DNA from: Burkholderia pyrrocinia
Lineage (GTDB): Bacteria > Pseudomonadota > Gammaproteobacteria > Burkholderiales > Burkholderiaceae
Assembly (NCBI RefSeq): GCF_001028665.1
Contig: NZ_CP011506.1
Span: 49,485 to 113,484, forward strand
Reading direction: 5' to 3'
DNA length: 64,000 nucleotides
Of this stretch, positions 41,875 through 50,277 are shown in pieces (the first letter of the stretch is position 1; every line of letters starts with the position of its first letter). The notes beneath the pieces are model-generated. The model did no database searches. It had not been told where the DNA came from and worked only from the letters and a program-made list of their open reading frames with translations. Position numbers and translations under genes: made by a program.

Positions 41875-44481
41875 ATGGCACAAATCTTCGACCGATCGTG
41901 GATCCGGCAGGCGCGAGACGCCGCGCAAAGCTTCTGGCGCGACGCAGTTCTCGGCGAGACGCCGGCGCATGACGACATCGAGGCCACGCTAAATTCGCGC
42001 GAGGGCTCGTCGCCATCCGGCCTTCATCACATCCTGAAGTACGACCAGTACGACGACGACACGGGCCTCTTCTACAACGACAACGCTGTGGCGTTCTGTT
42101 TCTCGGTCGTCCAGCAAACCGGTGCCGACGAGGACATGGTCAGCCAACTGACAACGCTGTTCACGCCGATCCCTGCAGGTACAGGCGTCCAGTGGTGTCT
42201 TTTCGGCTCGACTCGTGTCGATGCCGTGCTCGAGCACTACGAAGATTTGCGCCACGAAGCGGTCGAGGCCGGAAAAGTGGATCCAATGTTCCTCGACATT
42301 GCTCGTCGGCGGACGGCTTATATCCGTTCAATGCAAGGGCAATCGCTGTGGGACTCCGCTCCGTTTCTCGTCAAGCAAACGCGACTGGTATTTTCCGTCA
42401 CCCGCTCCGGATCGCACACGGATCACACGCTCGTCAGCGAAATGGCAGACCTGAAGTCGACGCTCATGTCGTCGCTGCGCGCGGGCAAGCTGCCGGCGCG
42501 CCAGATGGACGCTGACGACCTGATTGCATTTTTGTTCCCGATCTTCAACCCGGAATACTTGTTCAACGGCGAACCGATGCCGGATCTCCGGTACGACCCG
42601 ACCCGCCCTATCAAGGAGCAGATCACGGCATTCGGACACCGCGCACGCGTGCGCACTACCGAGATCCTTTTTGGGGTTCCCCCGGGCGAAGATGAGCAGG
42701 ACACTCGAGTGGCCGTCCGAGCGTTTGGCGTGCAACGCTATCCGAGGAGCAAGCATCTTTGGGAAATGACGGGCATTGTCGGCTCGTTTACCGACACCCA
42801 GCTTCAATACCCATGTCCGTACCTGATCTGCGGCGGGATCTTCACGCTTGACCGCAATGTGGTCGACAGCCGCGTCCAGGTTCGTACGGCGCGAGCGCAG
42901 CAGAACGCCGAATCGAAGATGGCCAAGTTCCAACCGAGTCTCGCTGCCCAGAGCCGTGACTGGAAGATGGTCCAGGTCCAGCTGGATGCAGGCGGGCAGA
43001 TGTGCGAGCTGTATCACACGTTGATCCTGTTTGCCCCGAGGCAGCAGATCAACCGGTACAGCCAGACGGCGATCAACCTCTGGGATCACGTCGGGTTTCG
43101 GATCGTCCCCCTTCGGATGATGAATCTGCAGGCACTGTACGCGAGCATCCCGATGACGCTCACGAAAGGTGCGCGCGGCGACCTGAAGCGCAACCGCCTG
43201 ATGAGCCAGAAGACCACCGTCAATGCCGTCGATATGTCGCCAGTGCTCGGCGAATGGAGCGGAAACGGCAATCCGATCATGTTGTTCTATGGTCGACGAG
43301 GGACGATCACGCCGGTCGACTTTTACCGGAACAGACAAGGCAATTACAACCTGTTCGCGTCTGGGGTTTCGGGTGCCGGAAAAACCGTGACGCTCAACGA
43401 GGTTGCATTCGGCTATCGAAGTGTCGGCGCGCGCTGCGCCATCATCGACGTCGGTGGCGGCTACGAAAACTTCGTGAACATGCTGGACGGAGCGTTCATC
43501 CGCTTCACGCTGAATTCAAAAATCTGCGTGAATCCGTTCTCGTGGGTCGGCGTCGACGAAGAAAACACCTTCGAGCAGGAACTTCGGATGCTCAAGCCCC
43601 TGATCGGCCGCATGGCGTCCCCGGAGGCGCCGCTCAATGCGCTGCAGTACGCGTTCATTGAGGAGGCAATCACCGTCGTGTGGAATCGCCACAACCGGGC
43701 ATCCAACCCGACGTTGATCGCCGAGTACCTGATGACCGAGATCAAGAACGAGAAGGGCGAAATCGAACGTATCGCTTACGAGCTCGGCCGGCAACTTCGC
43801 CCGTTCTGTGAAGGCGGCGTCTACGGCCGCTTCTTCAACGGCGAGGCGAACATCTCGTTCGACAACGACCTGACCTGCCTCGAGCTCGAAGAATTGAAGG
43901 ATGCGCCCGAGCTGCGCCGCGTGGTGTTGTTCGCACTGACCAGCAAGATCGCACACGACATGTATATGTCGCCGCGAAACCTCCCCAAGCTGTGCGTAGT
44001 CGACGAAGCGTGGCAGCTCCTGGGCGACGATCGGGAGACAGCACTCTTCATCGAGGAGGGCTATCGGCGCGCGCGCAAGTACAAGGGCATCTTCGGACTG
44101 GGCACACAGTCGATCGAAGACGCATACAAGAACGACGCGTCGAAGGCTGCATACAACAACGCAGACTGGAAGTTCATCCTTCGCCAGGACAAGCAGAAGC
44201 TCGACAACCTCATCAAGGATGGGCTTGCGAGCTTCACGCCGGCGGTCGAGAAGATGATCCGCTCGCTGCAGAAGGAAGATGGCCAGTTCGCGGAGATGAT
44301 CATCGATTCGCCGGACGGCCAAATGTTGGTGCGGCATATCCCCGATCCGTTCGCACTGCTGGTGGCGACGTCCACTGGCGAGGACGTTGAGGAGCGCAAC
44401 CATCTTCTCAAACAGGGCTACACACACTTCCAGGCGCTCGAAGTGATGCTGGAACGCCGCCGAGCGAGGGCCGCAGCATGA
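41875..44481 (+). CDS. traC: TraC ATPase (VirB4 type)
   Basis: An 868-residue cytoplasmic assembly ATPase. Walker A is SGVSGAGKTVTLNEV near residue 498, and Walker B is LCVVDEAWQLL near residue 706. Further VirB4/TraC signatures are ELGRQLRPFCEGGVYGRFFNGE and GLGTQSIEDAY. TraC drives pilus and channel assembly. An in-frame TTG lies two codons upstream, but the ATG at 41875 is the natural start; the trbI gene overlaps its stop by four bases. Confidence 0.95.
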   Translation: MAQIFDRSWIRQARDAAQSFWRDAVLGETPAHDDIEATLNSREGSSPSGLHHILKYDQYDDDTGLFYNDNAVAFCFSVVQQTGADEDMVSQLTTLFTPIPAGTGVQWCLFGSTRVDAVLEHYEDLRHEAVEAGKVDPMFLDIARRRTAYIRSMQGQSLWDSAPFLVKQTRLVFSVTRSGSHTDHTLVSEMADLKSTLMSSLRAGKLPARQMDADDLIAFLFPIFNPEYLFNGEPMPDLRYDPTRPIKEQITAFGHRARVRTTEILFGVPPGEDEQDTRVAVRAFGVQRYPRSKHLWEMTGIVGSFTDTQLQYPCPYLICGGIFTLDRNVVDSRVQVRTARAQQNAESKMAKFQPSLAAQSRDWKMVQVQLDAGGQMCELYHTLILFAPRQQINRYSQTAINLWDHVGFRIVPLRMMNLQALYASIPMTLTKGARGDLKRNRLMSQKTTVNAVDMSPVLGEWSGNGNPIMLFYGRRGTITPVDFYRNRQGNYNLFASGVSGAGKTVTLNEVAFGYRSVGARCAIIDVGGGYENFVNMLDGAFIRFTLNSKICVNPFSWVGVDEENTFEQELRMLKPLIGRMASPEAPLNALQYAFIEEAITVVWNRHNRASNPTLIAEYLMTEIKNEKGEIERIAYELGRQLRPFCEGGVYGRFFNGEANISFDNDLTCLELEELKDAPELRRVVLFALTSKIAHDMYMSPRNLPKLCVVDEAWQLLGDDRETALFIEEGYRRARKYKGIFGLGTQSIEDAYKNDASKAAYNNADWKFILRQDKQKLDNLIKDGLASFTPAVEKMIRSLQKEDGQFAEMIIDSPDGQMLVRHIPDPFALLVATSTGEDVEERNHLLKQGYTHFQALEVMLERRRARAAA

Positions 44482-44993
44482 CGACTGAACCGAACGTCCC
44501 GCGTCAAGAGCCGACGCTGCCGGCAGATCGTCCGGTCCCCGTGTCGGACTCGGCCGCGGTCGATGCAACAACCGCGCCGGGTCGCACACGACGTGACTGG
44601 ATGCGCCATGCAGTGCCGGTTCTGGCGTCTTCCCTGGTGACGCTCGCCGTCATCGGGCCGGTGCTCTACACCGTCTCGGCGCACCGCGCGGCGCCCGTCG
44701 CTACCGTCGACCTGCAGAAACTCGTTGAGGCGGCGCAGACGCGACAGCTTGCTGCATTCCGCTCGAGCCATGGCGCACAGGCCGCACCAAGCGCCAGCGA
44801 CGCGCAGGCGGCCGTCGACGACACCGCCCGGTTCGCACGCGAACTCTCAGTGGCCGTCGATGCGCTCGGCCGCAGCTGCAAGTGCGTGCTCGTCAACAAG
44901 GCAGCGGTACTGAACACCGAGGCAGTTGTCGACTATACGGACGCGTTGAGCGCGCAGTTCAAGCTCGACCAACCGAAGGGAGCACGGAAATGA
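44478..44993 (+). CDS. trbI: TrbI-like F-type transfer protein
   Basis: A 171-residue protein with a single membrane helix (VPVLASSLVTLAVIGPVLYTVSA, ~47-69) and a periplasmic part beginning APVATVDLQKLVEAAQTRQL. The V-x-T-V-D-L-K/Q pattern after the membrane segment is typical of TrbI of F systems, which affects pilus retraction and assembly. It starts within the traC stop and ends within the next gene. Confidence 0.75.
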   Translation: MTTEPNVPRQEPTLPADRPVPVSDSAAVDATTAPGRTRRDWMRHAVPVLASSLVTLAVIGPVLYTVSAHRAAPVATVDLQKLVEAAQTRQLAAFRSSHGAQAAPSASDAQAAVDDTARFARELSVAVDALGRSCKCVLVNKAAVLNTEAVVDYTDALSAQFKLDQPKGARK

Positions 44994-45730
44994 ACGTGGT
45001 CGTCGACTATCCCGAGAAATTCCCGCTCGTCGGCGTGGACCGCAAGGTCTTCGACCATCAGGTTCGTCATGTGTTCGCGCACCTCGATGCGTACTCTGGG
45101 CGTGCACTCGCCCGACTCGGAGAGCGCATCGGTTTCGAATCGCGCCTCCATTCGCCCGAGTATGACGAGCTCGAAGCGCTACTTACGCTCGTGCGTACGG
45201 AGCCCAATCAGGCTGTGCTCGATCAACTGCTCTTGCGCGCTGGGGAATTCCTGCATGTTCGCCTGCGTCAGCCCGAGTTCATTGACTCGAGCGACGACCG
45301 TGGCCCGCGACCCGCGCAGGTTCCGCGGGGCTGGGTGGTTGCTGGTGCGACTGCGCTCGTCGCAACCATGGCGGCTGCGTTCGTGTTGGGTGCGCCTGCG
45401 GCCGCGTCGGTCGTCGACTGGATAGTCGGCCGTCCGAATGTCTCACCTCGCGCCGTTCCTCTCGCCGCGACGGGAACTGCGGCCTCATCTGCGCCCGCTT
45501 TCGATCTTTCGCGTCAGACAAGCCTTCCGGCCTCGACTGGCTCCGCACTGCCGGTCGACGAGACAACAGAACTCACGCTCACCACCTGGACGCGCGATCC
45601 GCTCGCGGCCATGGACGGAGTCAAGCGATTGATGCCCAGGGCTGACGGCAGCGAATACCAGATTGATGTCACGGTGTCGCGCGCTCTTCCGGCGCTGCGT
45701 ACGCCCGATACCGGAGGTGATCAAAAGTGA
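44990..45730 (+). CDS. Hypothetical membrane protein of the transfer operon
   Basis: A 246-residue protein with a soluble N-terminal half (FDHQVRHVFAHLDAYSGRAL), one membrane helix (VVAGATALVATMAAAFVLGAP, ~111-131) and a periplasmic S/T/P-rich tail. No family recognised. It overlaps trbI and the next gene by four bases, so it belongs to the operon. A role in pilus assembly is possible but not shown. Confidence 0.65.
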   Translation: MNVVVDYPEKFPLVGVDRKVFDHQVRHVFAHLDAYSGRALARLGERIGFESRLHSPEYDELEALLTLVRTEPNQAVLDQLLLRAGEFLHVRLRQPEFIDSSDDRGPRPAQVPRGWVVAGATALVATMAAAFVLGAPAAASVVDWIVGRPNVSPRAVPLAATGTAASSAPAFDLSRQTSLPASTGSALPVDETTELTLTTWTRDPLAAMDGVKRLMPRADGSEYQIDVTVSRALPALRTPDTGGDQK

Positions 45731-46341
45731 AGATGAACATTGACCGTCGCGCCGGCATCGCTGGCGCGTTCGCCCTCGCTGCCTGCGCATTGACTGCATG
45801 CAGCCAGGACTACCGAAATTCGGCCCCCGAACCGGTTTTCAATCAGCAGCTGACCGACCTGTTTAGCAAAGCCACGCTTTCGCCGCAAGTCACGCGGATC
45901 GATTGCTACGTTGACACTGGGTGGTTGGCCGATCTTTTGGTCTGCGATGTCGCGATGAGCGACAAACAATCTCGTAAAGACGGCGCGACATTCCAGGTTC
46001 GTAGCTATCTCGGCCCGTCTGGAATGAGGCCCGGTTTGGAATGGCTTTTCGATGCCGAGGCACTGCACGATTCGAAGTTCCGAATTGTCATTGCGCAGCC
46101 GGCTCCTGCCGTCATCCGTGTTCGAGTTCACGCTGACCAGTCTCGGGTGTCCTTTGAGGATGCGGAGCGTCTGGCGGATAAAGCCATAGCGGCAGTTGAC
46201 GAATATCTCCGAGCCCATCCGACGAGCGATCCTCAGAGTCTGCGCGAGACGTGGGCGGCGCCTGCCAGCCACGTCAGCGTAACGCCACGCGGGGCTGCGG
46301 GCACTGCGTCGGCAACGTCAAACACCGGAGCCGCGCGATGA
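45727..46341 (+). CDS. Lipoprotein 1 of a tandem related pair
   Basis: The GTG at 45727 is chosen because GGAGGTGA (45713-45720) is correctly spaced for it and too far from the ATG at 45733; its GTGA overlaps the previous stop. The 204-residue product has a lipobox (LTACSQ). After the lipid-attached Cys comes SQDYRNSAPEP, similar to SSDYRGDASAL in the next gene. A middle segment RIDCYVDTGWLADLLVCDVAM parallels SLNCFFARDGMNCDVAI. Probably outer-membrane or periplasmic partners arisen by duplication. Confidence 0.72.
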   Translation: MKMNIDRRAGIAGAFALAACALTACSQDYRNSAPEPVFNQQLTDLFSKATLSPQVTRIDCYVDTGWLADLLVCDVAMSDKQSRKDGATFQVRSYLGPSGMRPGLEWLFDAEALHDSKFRIVIAQPAPAVIRVRVHADQSRVSFEDAERLADKAIAAVDEYLRAHPTSDPQSLRETWAAPASHVSVTPRGAAGTASATSNTGAAR

Positions 46342-47111
46342 ATGCATCAATGCCCGTCTTTCGATTTCGCGGTGTGGGCGTCGCTCTGGCCATGGCCGCC
46401 CTGTCCACCGCATGCAGCAGCGACTACCGCGGTGATGCGAGCGCGTTGCCGCGTAACGAGCCGCTCACTGCTGCGCTTCGCGGTCACGCGAGCGAAACGA
46501 AATACACACTGCCGGAAGAGATCCAGTCGCTGAACTGCTTTTTTGCTCGGGACGGCATGAACTGCGATGTGGCCATTGACGTGCGCGATCCCGATGTTGC
46601 GAAGGAACTTAGAAATCCTGCCCGGCGGGTCGTCGACCTTGATGATAAGAGTTGGCATCGCCGCGACGGCACAGTGCAACCAATCTGGAACAGGATTGCG
46701 TACCTCGAGCTGAGCGAAGCGAAATTCAATTTCGTTGTCGAGCGCGACGCCAGCTCGGGTGGTTGGGTGGTTCGTGCCAATGTGGACGCGTCGCGCGTGC
46801 CGTTCGAAGAGGCCGCTGCGTTGATGCTGCTGGCCGTCGCGGACACCGCGTCCGACTACACGGCGACACTGGAGGAGCTTTACGCGACCTCGCCGCGCGC
46901 AAATGCACAGTCCTGGCGCGACATTGGATCTTCCCGGATCGCGGGTGCAAAGGCCCAGTCCATGTCGGGAAGCGCGTCCACTGGGGCGGCGGAAGTGGAC
47001 TCAGCAGCATCGGATGCATCTGCGGTGGCCAAATCAGCGCAGGCTAGTTCGACCGATGCGTCCAACAGCAACCGGAACGACGTTGCCAACCGACCAGGTC
47101 GTGCGAAGTGA
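46338..47111 (+). CDS. Lipoprotein 2 of a tandem related pair
   Basis: A 257-residue lipoprotein with lipobox LSTACSS and a DYR-containing mature N-terminus, like the preceding gene. The paired cysteines (LNCFFARDGMNCDV) and a helical FEEAAALMLLAVAD segment match FEDAERLADKAIAAV in lipoprotein 1. The C-terminus is a long S/A/T-rich, probably disordered tail. ATG at 46338 overlaps the upstream stop. Function unknown; surface exclusion or pilus tethering are possible roles for paired lipoproteins of this kind. Confidence 0.72.
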   Translation: MNASMPVFRFRGVGVALAMAALSTACSSDYRGDASALPRNEPLTAALRGHASETKYTLPEEIQSLNCFFARDGMNCDVAIDVRDPDVAKELRNPARRVVDLDDKSWHRRDGTVQPIWNRIAYLELSEAKFNFVVERDASSGGWVVRANVDASRVPFEEAAALMLLAVADTASDYTATLEELYATSPRANAQSWRDIGSSRIAGAKAQSMSGSASTGAAEVDSAASDASAVAKSAQASSTDASNSNRNDVANRPGRAK

Positions 47112-47473
47112 CTGAGAAAAAACATCACTCCGGTTGGTTCGCGCTCGGACTACTCGCCGAGTGCATCGCCGTGCTGTTTTGGATCGCCGCAGCGCTGTCG
47201 CTTGCGCCCGCGCCCAACCCCAACATGTGCCCGACGTTGCTTTACTTCGCCACTCCGGCGGCCGTCGCCATGTTCTTGTTTCTTGCAACGAAGATCGGCT
47301 TCACGATCTTTCACGAATCACCTGCGGCAGGTGTGAGCTACTTCCTCGTGCTCGCGATCGTCGCGTTGGTGGTCGGCATCGTCATCGGCTTGTTTTTCTT
47401 CGATCTAACGCAATTGTGGGCGCGCAGAGTCGCGCCGAGGTTGGGGAACCCGTTTCAGCGGCAGTGCTTTTGA
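47108..47473 (+). CDS. Small three-helix membrane protein
   Basis: A 121-residue protein starting at GTG (47108), with three hydrophobic helices (LGLLAECIAVLFWIAAALSL; YFATPAAVAMFLFLATKIGF; YFLVLAIVALVVGIVIGLFFF). No polar domain of size. No family recognised; its GTG overlaps the previous stop, so it belongs to the operon. Confidence 0.6.
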   Translation: MTEKKHHSGWFALGLLAECIAVLFWIAAALSLAPAPNPNMCPTLLYFATPAAVAMFLFLATKIGFTIFHESPAAGVSYFLVLAIVALVVGIVIGLFFFDLTQLWARRVAPRLGNPFQRQCF

Positions 47474-47503
47474 GCCACTGCTGAAACACATAAGGACAGA
47501 GAC

Positions 47504-48082
47504 ATGAACAGAAGGGAAGTCGCACGTCACCAATCCTCATTGAGCAACATGCTCGCGGCCGCGATGATTGCGCTCGCGGCGAACGCGGCTGCCGCGCAGT
47601 CCGTGTACGCCGCGGTGACCTGTGCCGTCGACGTCGGCTATTCGCCGGAGGGGACTGCAGAGCAGCTCGTGCTGACCGCGATCGAACGTGCTCGGCAGTC
47701 GGTCCGACTCGCGGCCTACACGTTCACGTCTCCGACCGTCGCGCGCGCGCTGGTAGGCGCCAAGCGCCGCGGGATCGACGTTGCGGTCTTGGCCGACGCG
47801 AAGGAAAGCACGAAGCGCACACAACAGGCTGCGCTCAACGTGCTCGTGCAGGCCGGCATCCCGACGCGCACGATCGCCGCTTACGCGATCCACCACGACA
47901 AATTCATCGTCATTGACGGCGCCGCGGTCGAGACGGGCTCCTTCAATTTCAGCGCCGCCGCGGCGCGCCGCAATAGCGAAAACGTCCTGCTGCTTACCGG
48001 CTGCCCCGATCTCGCACGCAGCTATCTCAACCATTGGCAGTCGCGCTGGAGCCAAGGCGCCGACTACACGCTTGCCTACTAA
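47504..48082 (+). CDS. Secreted phospholipase D-family nuclease (Nuc type)
   Basis: A 192-residue protein with a signal peptide (ending AAAAQS). The single HKD motif is HHDKFIVIDG (catalytic H131 and K133), followed by GSFNFSAAAARRNSENVL, as in Nuc endonuclease of plasmid pKM101 and bacterial PLD nucleases, which act as dimers. Its N-terminal part has YSPEGTAEQLVLTAI and ARQSVRLAAYTFTS, typical of the group. It could degrade DNA or phospholipid in the periplasm; several conjugative plasmids carry such a gene. AAGGACAGA precedes the start. Confidence 0.9.
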   Translation: MNRREVARHQSSLSNMLAAAMIALAANAAAAQSVYAAVTCAVDVGYSPEGTAEQLVLTAIERARQSVRLAAYTFTSPTVARALVGAKRRGIDVAVLADAKESTKRTQQAALNVLVQAGIPTRTIAAYAIHHDKFIVIDGAAVETGSFNFSAAAARRNSENVLLLTGCPDLARSYLNHWQSRWSQGADYTLAY

Positions 48083-48095
48083 GCGAGGTGCAGAC

Positions 48096-48908
48096 TTGAA
48101 TAGCGACGCTCTCAACACCCTGCTGACGCCATTGACAGCCGACGAGGCGGAGGACGTGACAACCGAGCCCACGCGGAATGATCGGCAAGTAGCGAGCGCA
48201 TTCGCGGATCTCACACGTTCGCGGGTTGAAATCAGCCTCGACTTGCTCGCCGGCACGATCGTGACGCGCAGCTATCCCGACCAGTTGTTGCCCCCGCAAG
48301 ATGTCCTGGCCGCCGAATTTGGAGTCAGCCGGACAGTGCTGCGCGAGGCGATTAGCAGATTGCTCGCGCGCAACATGGTTGAGGTTCGTCCTAAGTCGGG
48401 AACGCGCATTGTCGACGCGCGGCAGTGGCGCGTGATCGATCAGGAGGTTGTCCGCTGGCGTCACCAGCGCGAGCCGGATCCGACCTTTCAACGCGATCTC
48501 GCTGCAGTCCGCCAGTTGCTCGAACCCCTTGCAGCGGCGGAAGCAGCGGTCTATTCGAACGACCCGACGCGCGAGCGCATTCTGGCCGCCTGCTATCGCC
48601 GCCTTGCACCGATCAATCATGCGGACTACGAGAAGTACCGCGAAACGCTGCACGTCGCGATTCTAGCGGCAAGCCGCAATCAGCTTTTGAGGCAAATGAC
48701 CTGTTTTGCGGAGGTCCGCCCACATGGCGATTTGGAGGGCGGTTCGACGCTGGTAGACGTCGCCGATGGCGAACGTCAGGCGATCGCGCAACTCGCCGCG
48801 GCGTTTCGCGAGCGCGATGCCGCTGCTGCATTCGATGCGATGGAGAGGGTTAACGCCTGGGACTTGACAGGCATGAGGAGCGGCCATGCTCAAAACGACT
48901 CGTTCTGA
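48096..48908 (+). CDS. GntR/FadR-family transcriptional regulator
   Basis: A 270-residue DNA-binding protein, started at TTG 48096 (GCGAGG 10 bases upstream); no closer in-frame ATG fits. The winged helix-turn-helix is LLPPQDVLAAEFGVSRTVLREAI, then RPKSGTRIVDARQW, followed by a helical FCD-type ligand domain (LRRQMTCFAEV region, with metal-binding HV...H-like residues). FadR members respond to carboxylic acids. Being embedded in the transfer operon, it may control transfer genes in response to a metabolite. It overlaps the next small gene. Confidence 0.88.
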   Translation: MNSDALNTLLTPLTADEAEDVTTEPTRNDRQVASAFADLTRSRVEISLDLLAGTIVTRSYPDQLLPPQDVLAAEFGVSRTVLREAISRLLARNMVEVRPKSGTRIVDARQWRVIDQEVVRWRHQREPDPTFQRDLAAVRQLLEPLAAAEAAVYSNDPTRERILAACYRRLAPINHADYEKYRETLHVAILAASRNQLLRQMTCFAEVRPHGDLEGGSTLVDVADGERQAIAQLAAAFRERDAAAAFDAMERVNAWDLTGMRSGHAQNDSF

Positions 48909-49104
48909 TTCCGCTCGAGCCGGCGAACAGTCCGTGCCGCCGCGCTGGACGCCCATCGCACTGTTCTGGCTGTTCATCGGGTGCCTGGGCGTCGGATTCG
49001 CAGCAGTCACTCTCGTTGTTGCGGGCATGGATGGCGCGCTCGGCTGCATGGTGTACGGCATTGTGGCGATCGTCATTGCCCGCAATGCACGTCGTTGGTC
49101 GTGA
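48886..49104 (+). CDS. Small two-helix membrane protein
   Basis: A 72-residue protein with two hydrophobic segments (IALFWLFIGCLGVGFAAVTL; GALGCMVYGIVAIVIA). No family recognised. It starts inside the regulator gene, so it is translationally linked to it, and it ends 17 bp before the peptidase gene. Confidence 0.55.
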   Translation: MLKTTRSDSARAGEQSVPPRWTPIALFWLFIGCLGVGFAAVTLVVAGMDGALGCMVYGIVAIVIARNARRWS

Positions 49105-49121
49105 CCGTTTGGAGACGTCAA

Positions 49122-49652
49122 ATGATCCCCGCTCCGACCGAATCCTACTCATGGCCGCGCCGCTCGCGCCGATACTGCGCCGTACGGCTTGCGGCGATCG
49201 GCGCCTCCGGCACGCTGGGTCTGGCCGGCTTCGTATGCTGGTCGCTCAATCCGTGGTTTGACTATTCCATCAATCTGACGAGTAGCCTGCCGGGCACGCT
49301 CTACGTCACGCACATCGGTGAACCCGTCAAGCGGGGTGATCTGGTCGCGTTTCGGTGGCACGGCGGAGCGACTTATCCCCGTGGTGTGACGTTCATCAAG
49401 CGCGTCGCCGGTGCAGGAGGCGACGTCGTCTCGGTACGAGACGGCGTCTATTACGTAAACGGTGTCGTGATCGGCCGTGCAAAGACCGTCACGCTCGCTG
49501 GCGTTCCGTTGAAGCCTGCGGCGCCGGGGGTGATTCCCGACGGCCACTATTTCGTCGCGACACCGAACCCGAACAGCCTGGATTCACGTTACGCGCTGAC
49601 CGGAAATATTCCCCAGCACGACGTAGTCGGGAGGGCATATGAAATTTTCTAA
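49122..49652 (+). CDS. S26-family signal peptidase (TraF of P-type, pilin-processing)
   Basis: A 176-residue membrane-anchored peptidase. The helix IGASGTLGLAGFVCWSL is followed by NLTSSLPGTLYV (catalytic Ser near residue 55) and GVTFIKRVAG (catalytic Lys near residue 93), matching RP4 TraF. RP4 TraF trims and cyclises the TrbC pilin; R27-type F systems have a similar peptidase. Here it may mature TraA. Its start has GGAGACG; it overlaps traW. Confidence 0.9.
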   Translation: MIPAPTESYSWPRRSRRYCAVRLAAIGASGTLGLAGFVCWSLNPWFDYSINLTSSLPGTLYVTHIGEPVKRGDLVAFRWHGGATYPRGVTFIKRVAGAGGDVVSVRDGVYYVNGVVIGRAKTVTLAGVPLKPAAPGVIPDGHYFVATPNPNSLDSRYALTGNIPQHDVVGRAYEIF

Positions 49653-50277
49653 AGCGGCCGCCGCCGCTATGTTGGTCGCCGGTGCGATCGGCGACGTCCA
49701 TGCCGGCATGCTTGGCGCAATCGGCCCCACCTACCCGATCGCGGAGCCGGACGCCGTCGCACAGATCATGGCCAAGCTGCGCGCGAAGGAACGGAGCGGG
49801 GAACTGAAGCGACTGCAAGAAGCGGCGACCCATCGATCGCTCGATAGCGCCCAGAATCCCGCACCGGTGGGCGGCATCCGCACGGCGACTGAGCGCAGCC
49901 TGCGACTCATCGATCCGACGGTCACCTATTCCAAGCCGGTCACGACGGATGACGGGCGTGTCGTTATCCCGGCCGGGACGAAGCTCAACCCGCTCGACTT
50001 GATGCCGTTCACAGAGACGCTCGTATTTTTCGATGGCCGCGACCCCGAACAAGCGGCCGGCGTCGAGCGCATGATGGCGCACGCCGGCGCACGCGTGAAA
50101 CCCGTGCTGGTCGCTGGATCGTGGCTCGACCTCACGAAGCAGTTTAAGAAACAGGTCTACTTCGATCAGCATGGCGTGCTGTCCGCCCGCTTCGGCATTT
50201 CGGTTGTGCCGGCCGTGATTCAGCAGCGCGGCAAACAACTCGAGCTGTCCGTGATTCCGGCGAAGGAGCTGCAATGA
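49639..50277 (+). CDS. traW: TraW
   Basis: A 212-residue secreted protein with a signal peptide (ending HAG) and the TraW opening LGAIGPTYPIAEPDAV. The C-terminal half has a thioredoxin-like edge (GSWLDLTKQFKKQVYFDQHGVLSARFGISVVPAVIQQ). TraW is a periplasmic F assembly protein that works with TrbC and TraU. The gene overlaps the peptidase gene and traU. Confidence 0.92.
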   Translation: MKFSKAAAAAMLVAGAIGDVHAGMLGAIGPTYPIAEPDAVAQIMAKLRAKERSGELKRLQEAATHRSLDSAQNPAPVGGIRTATERSLRLIDPTVTYSKPVTTDDGRVVIPAGTKLNPLDLMPFTETLVFFDGRDPEQAAGVERMMAHAGARVKPVLVAGSWLDLTKQFKKQVYFDQHGVLSARFGISVVPAVIQQRGKQLELSVIPAKELQ

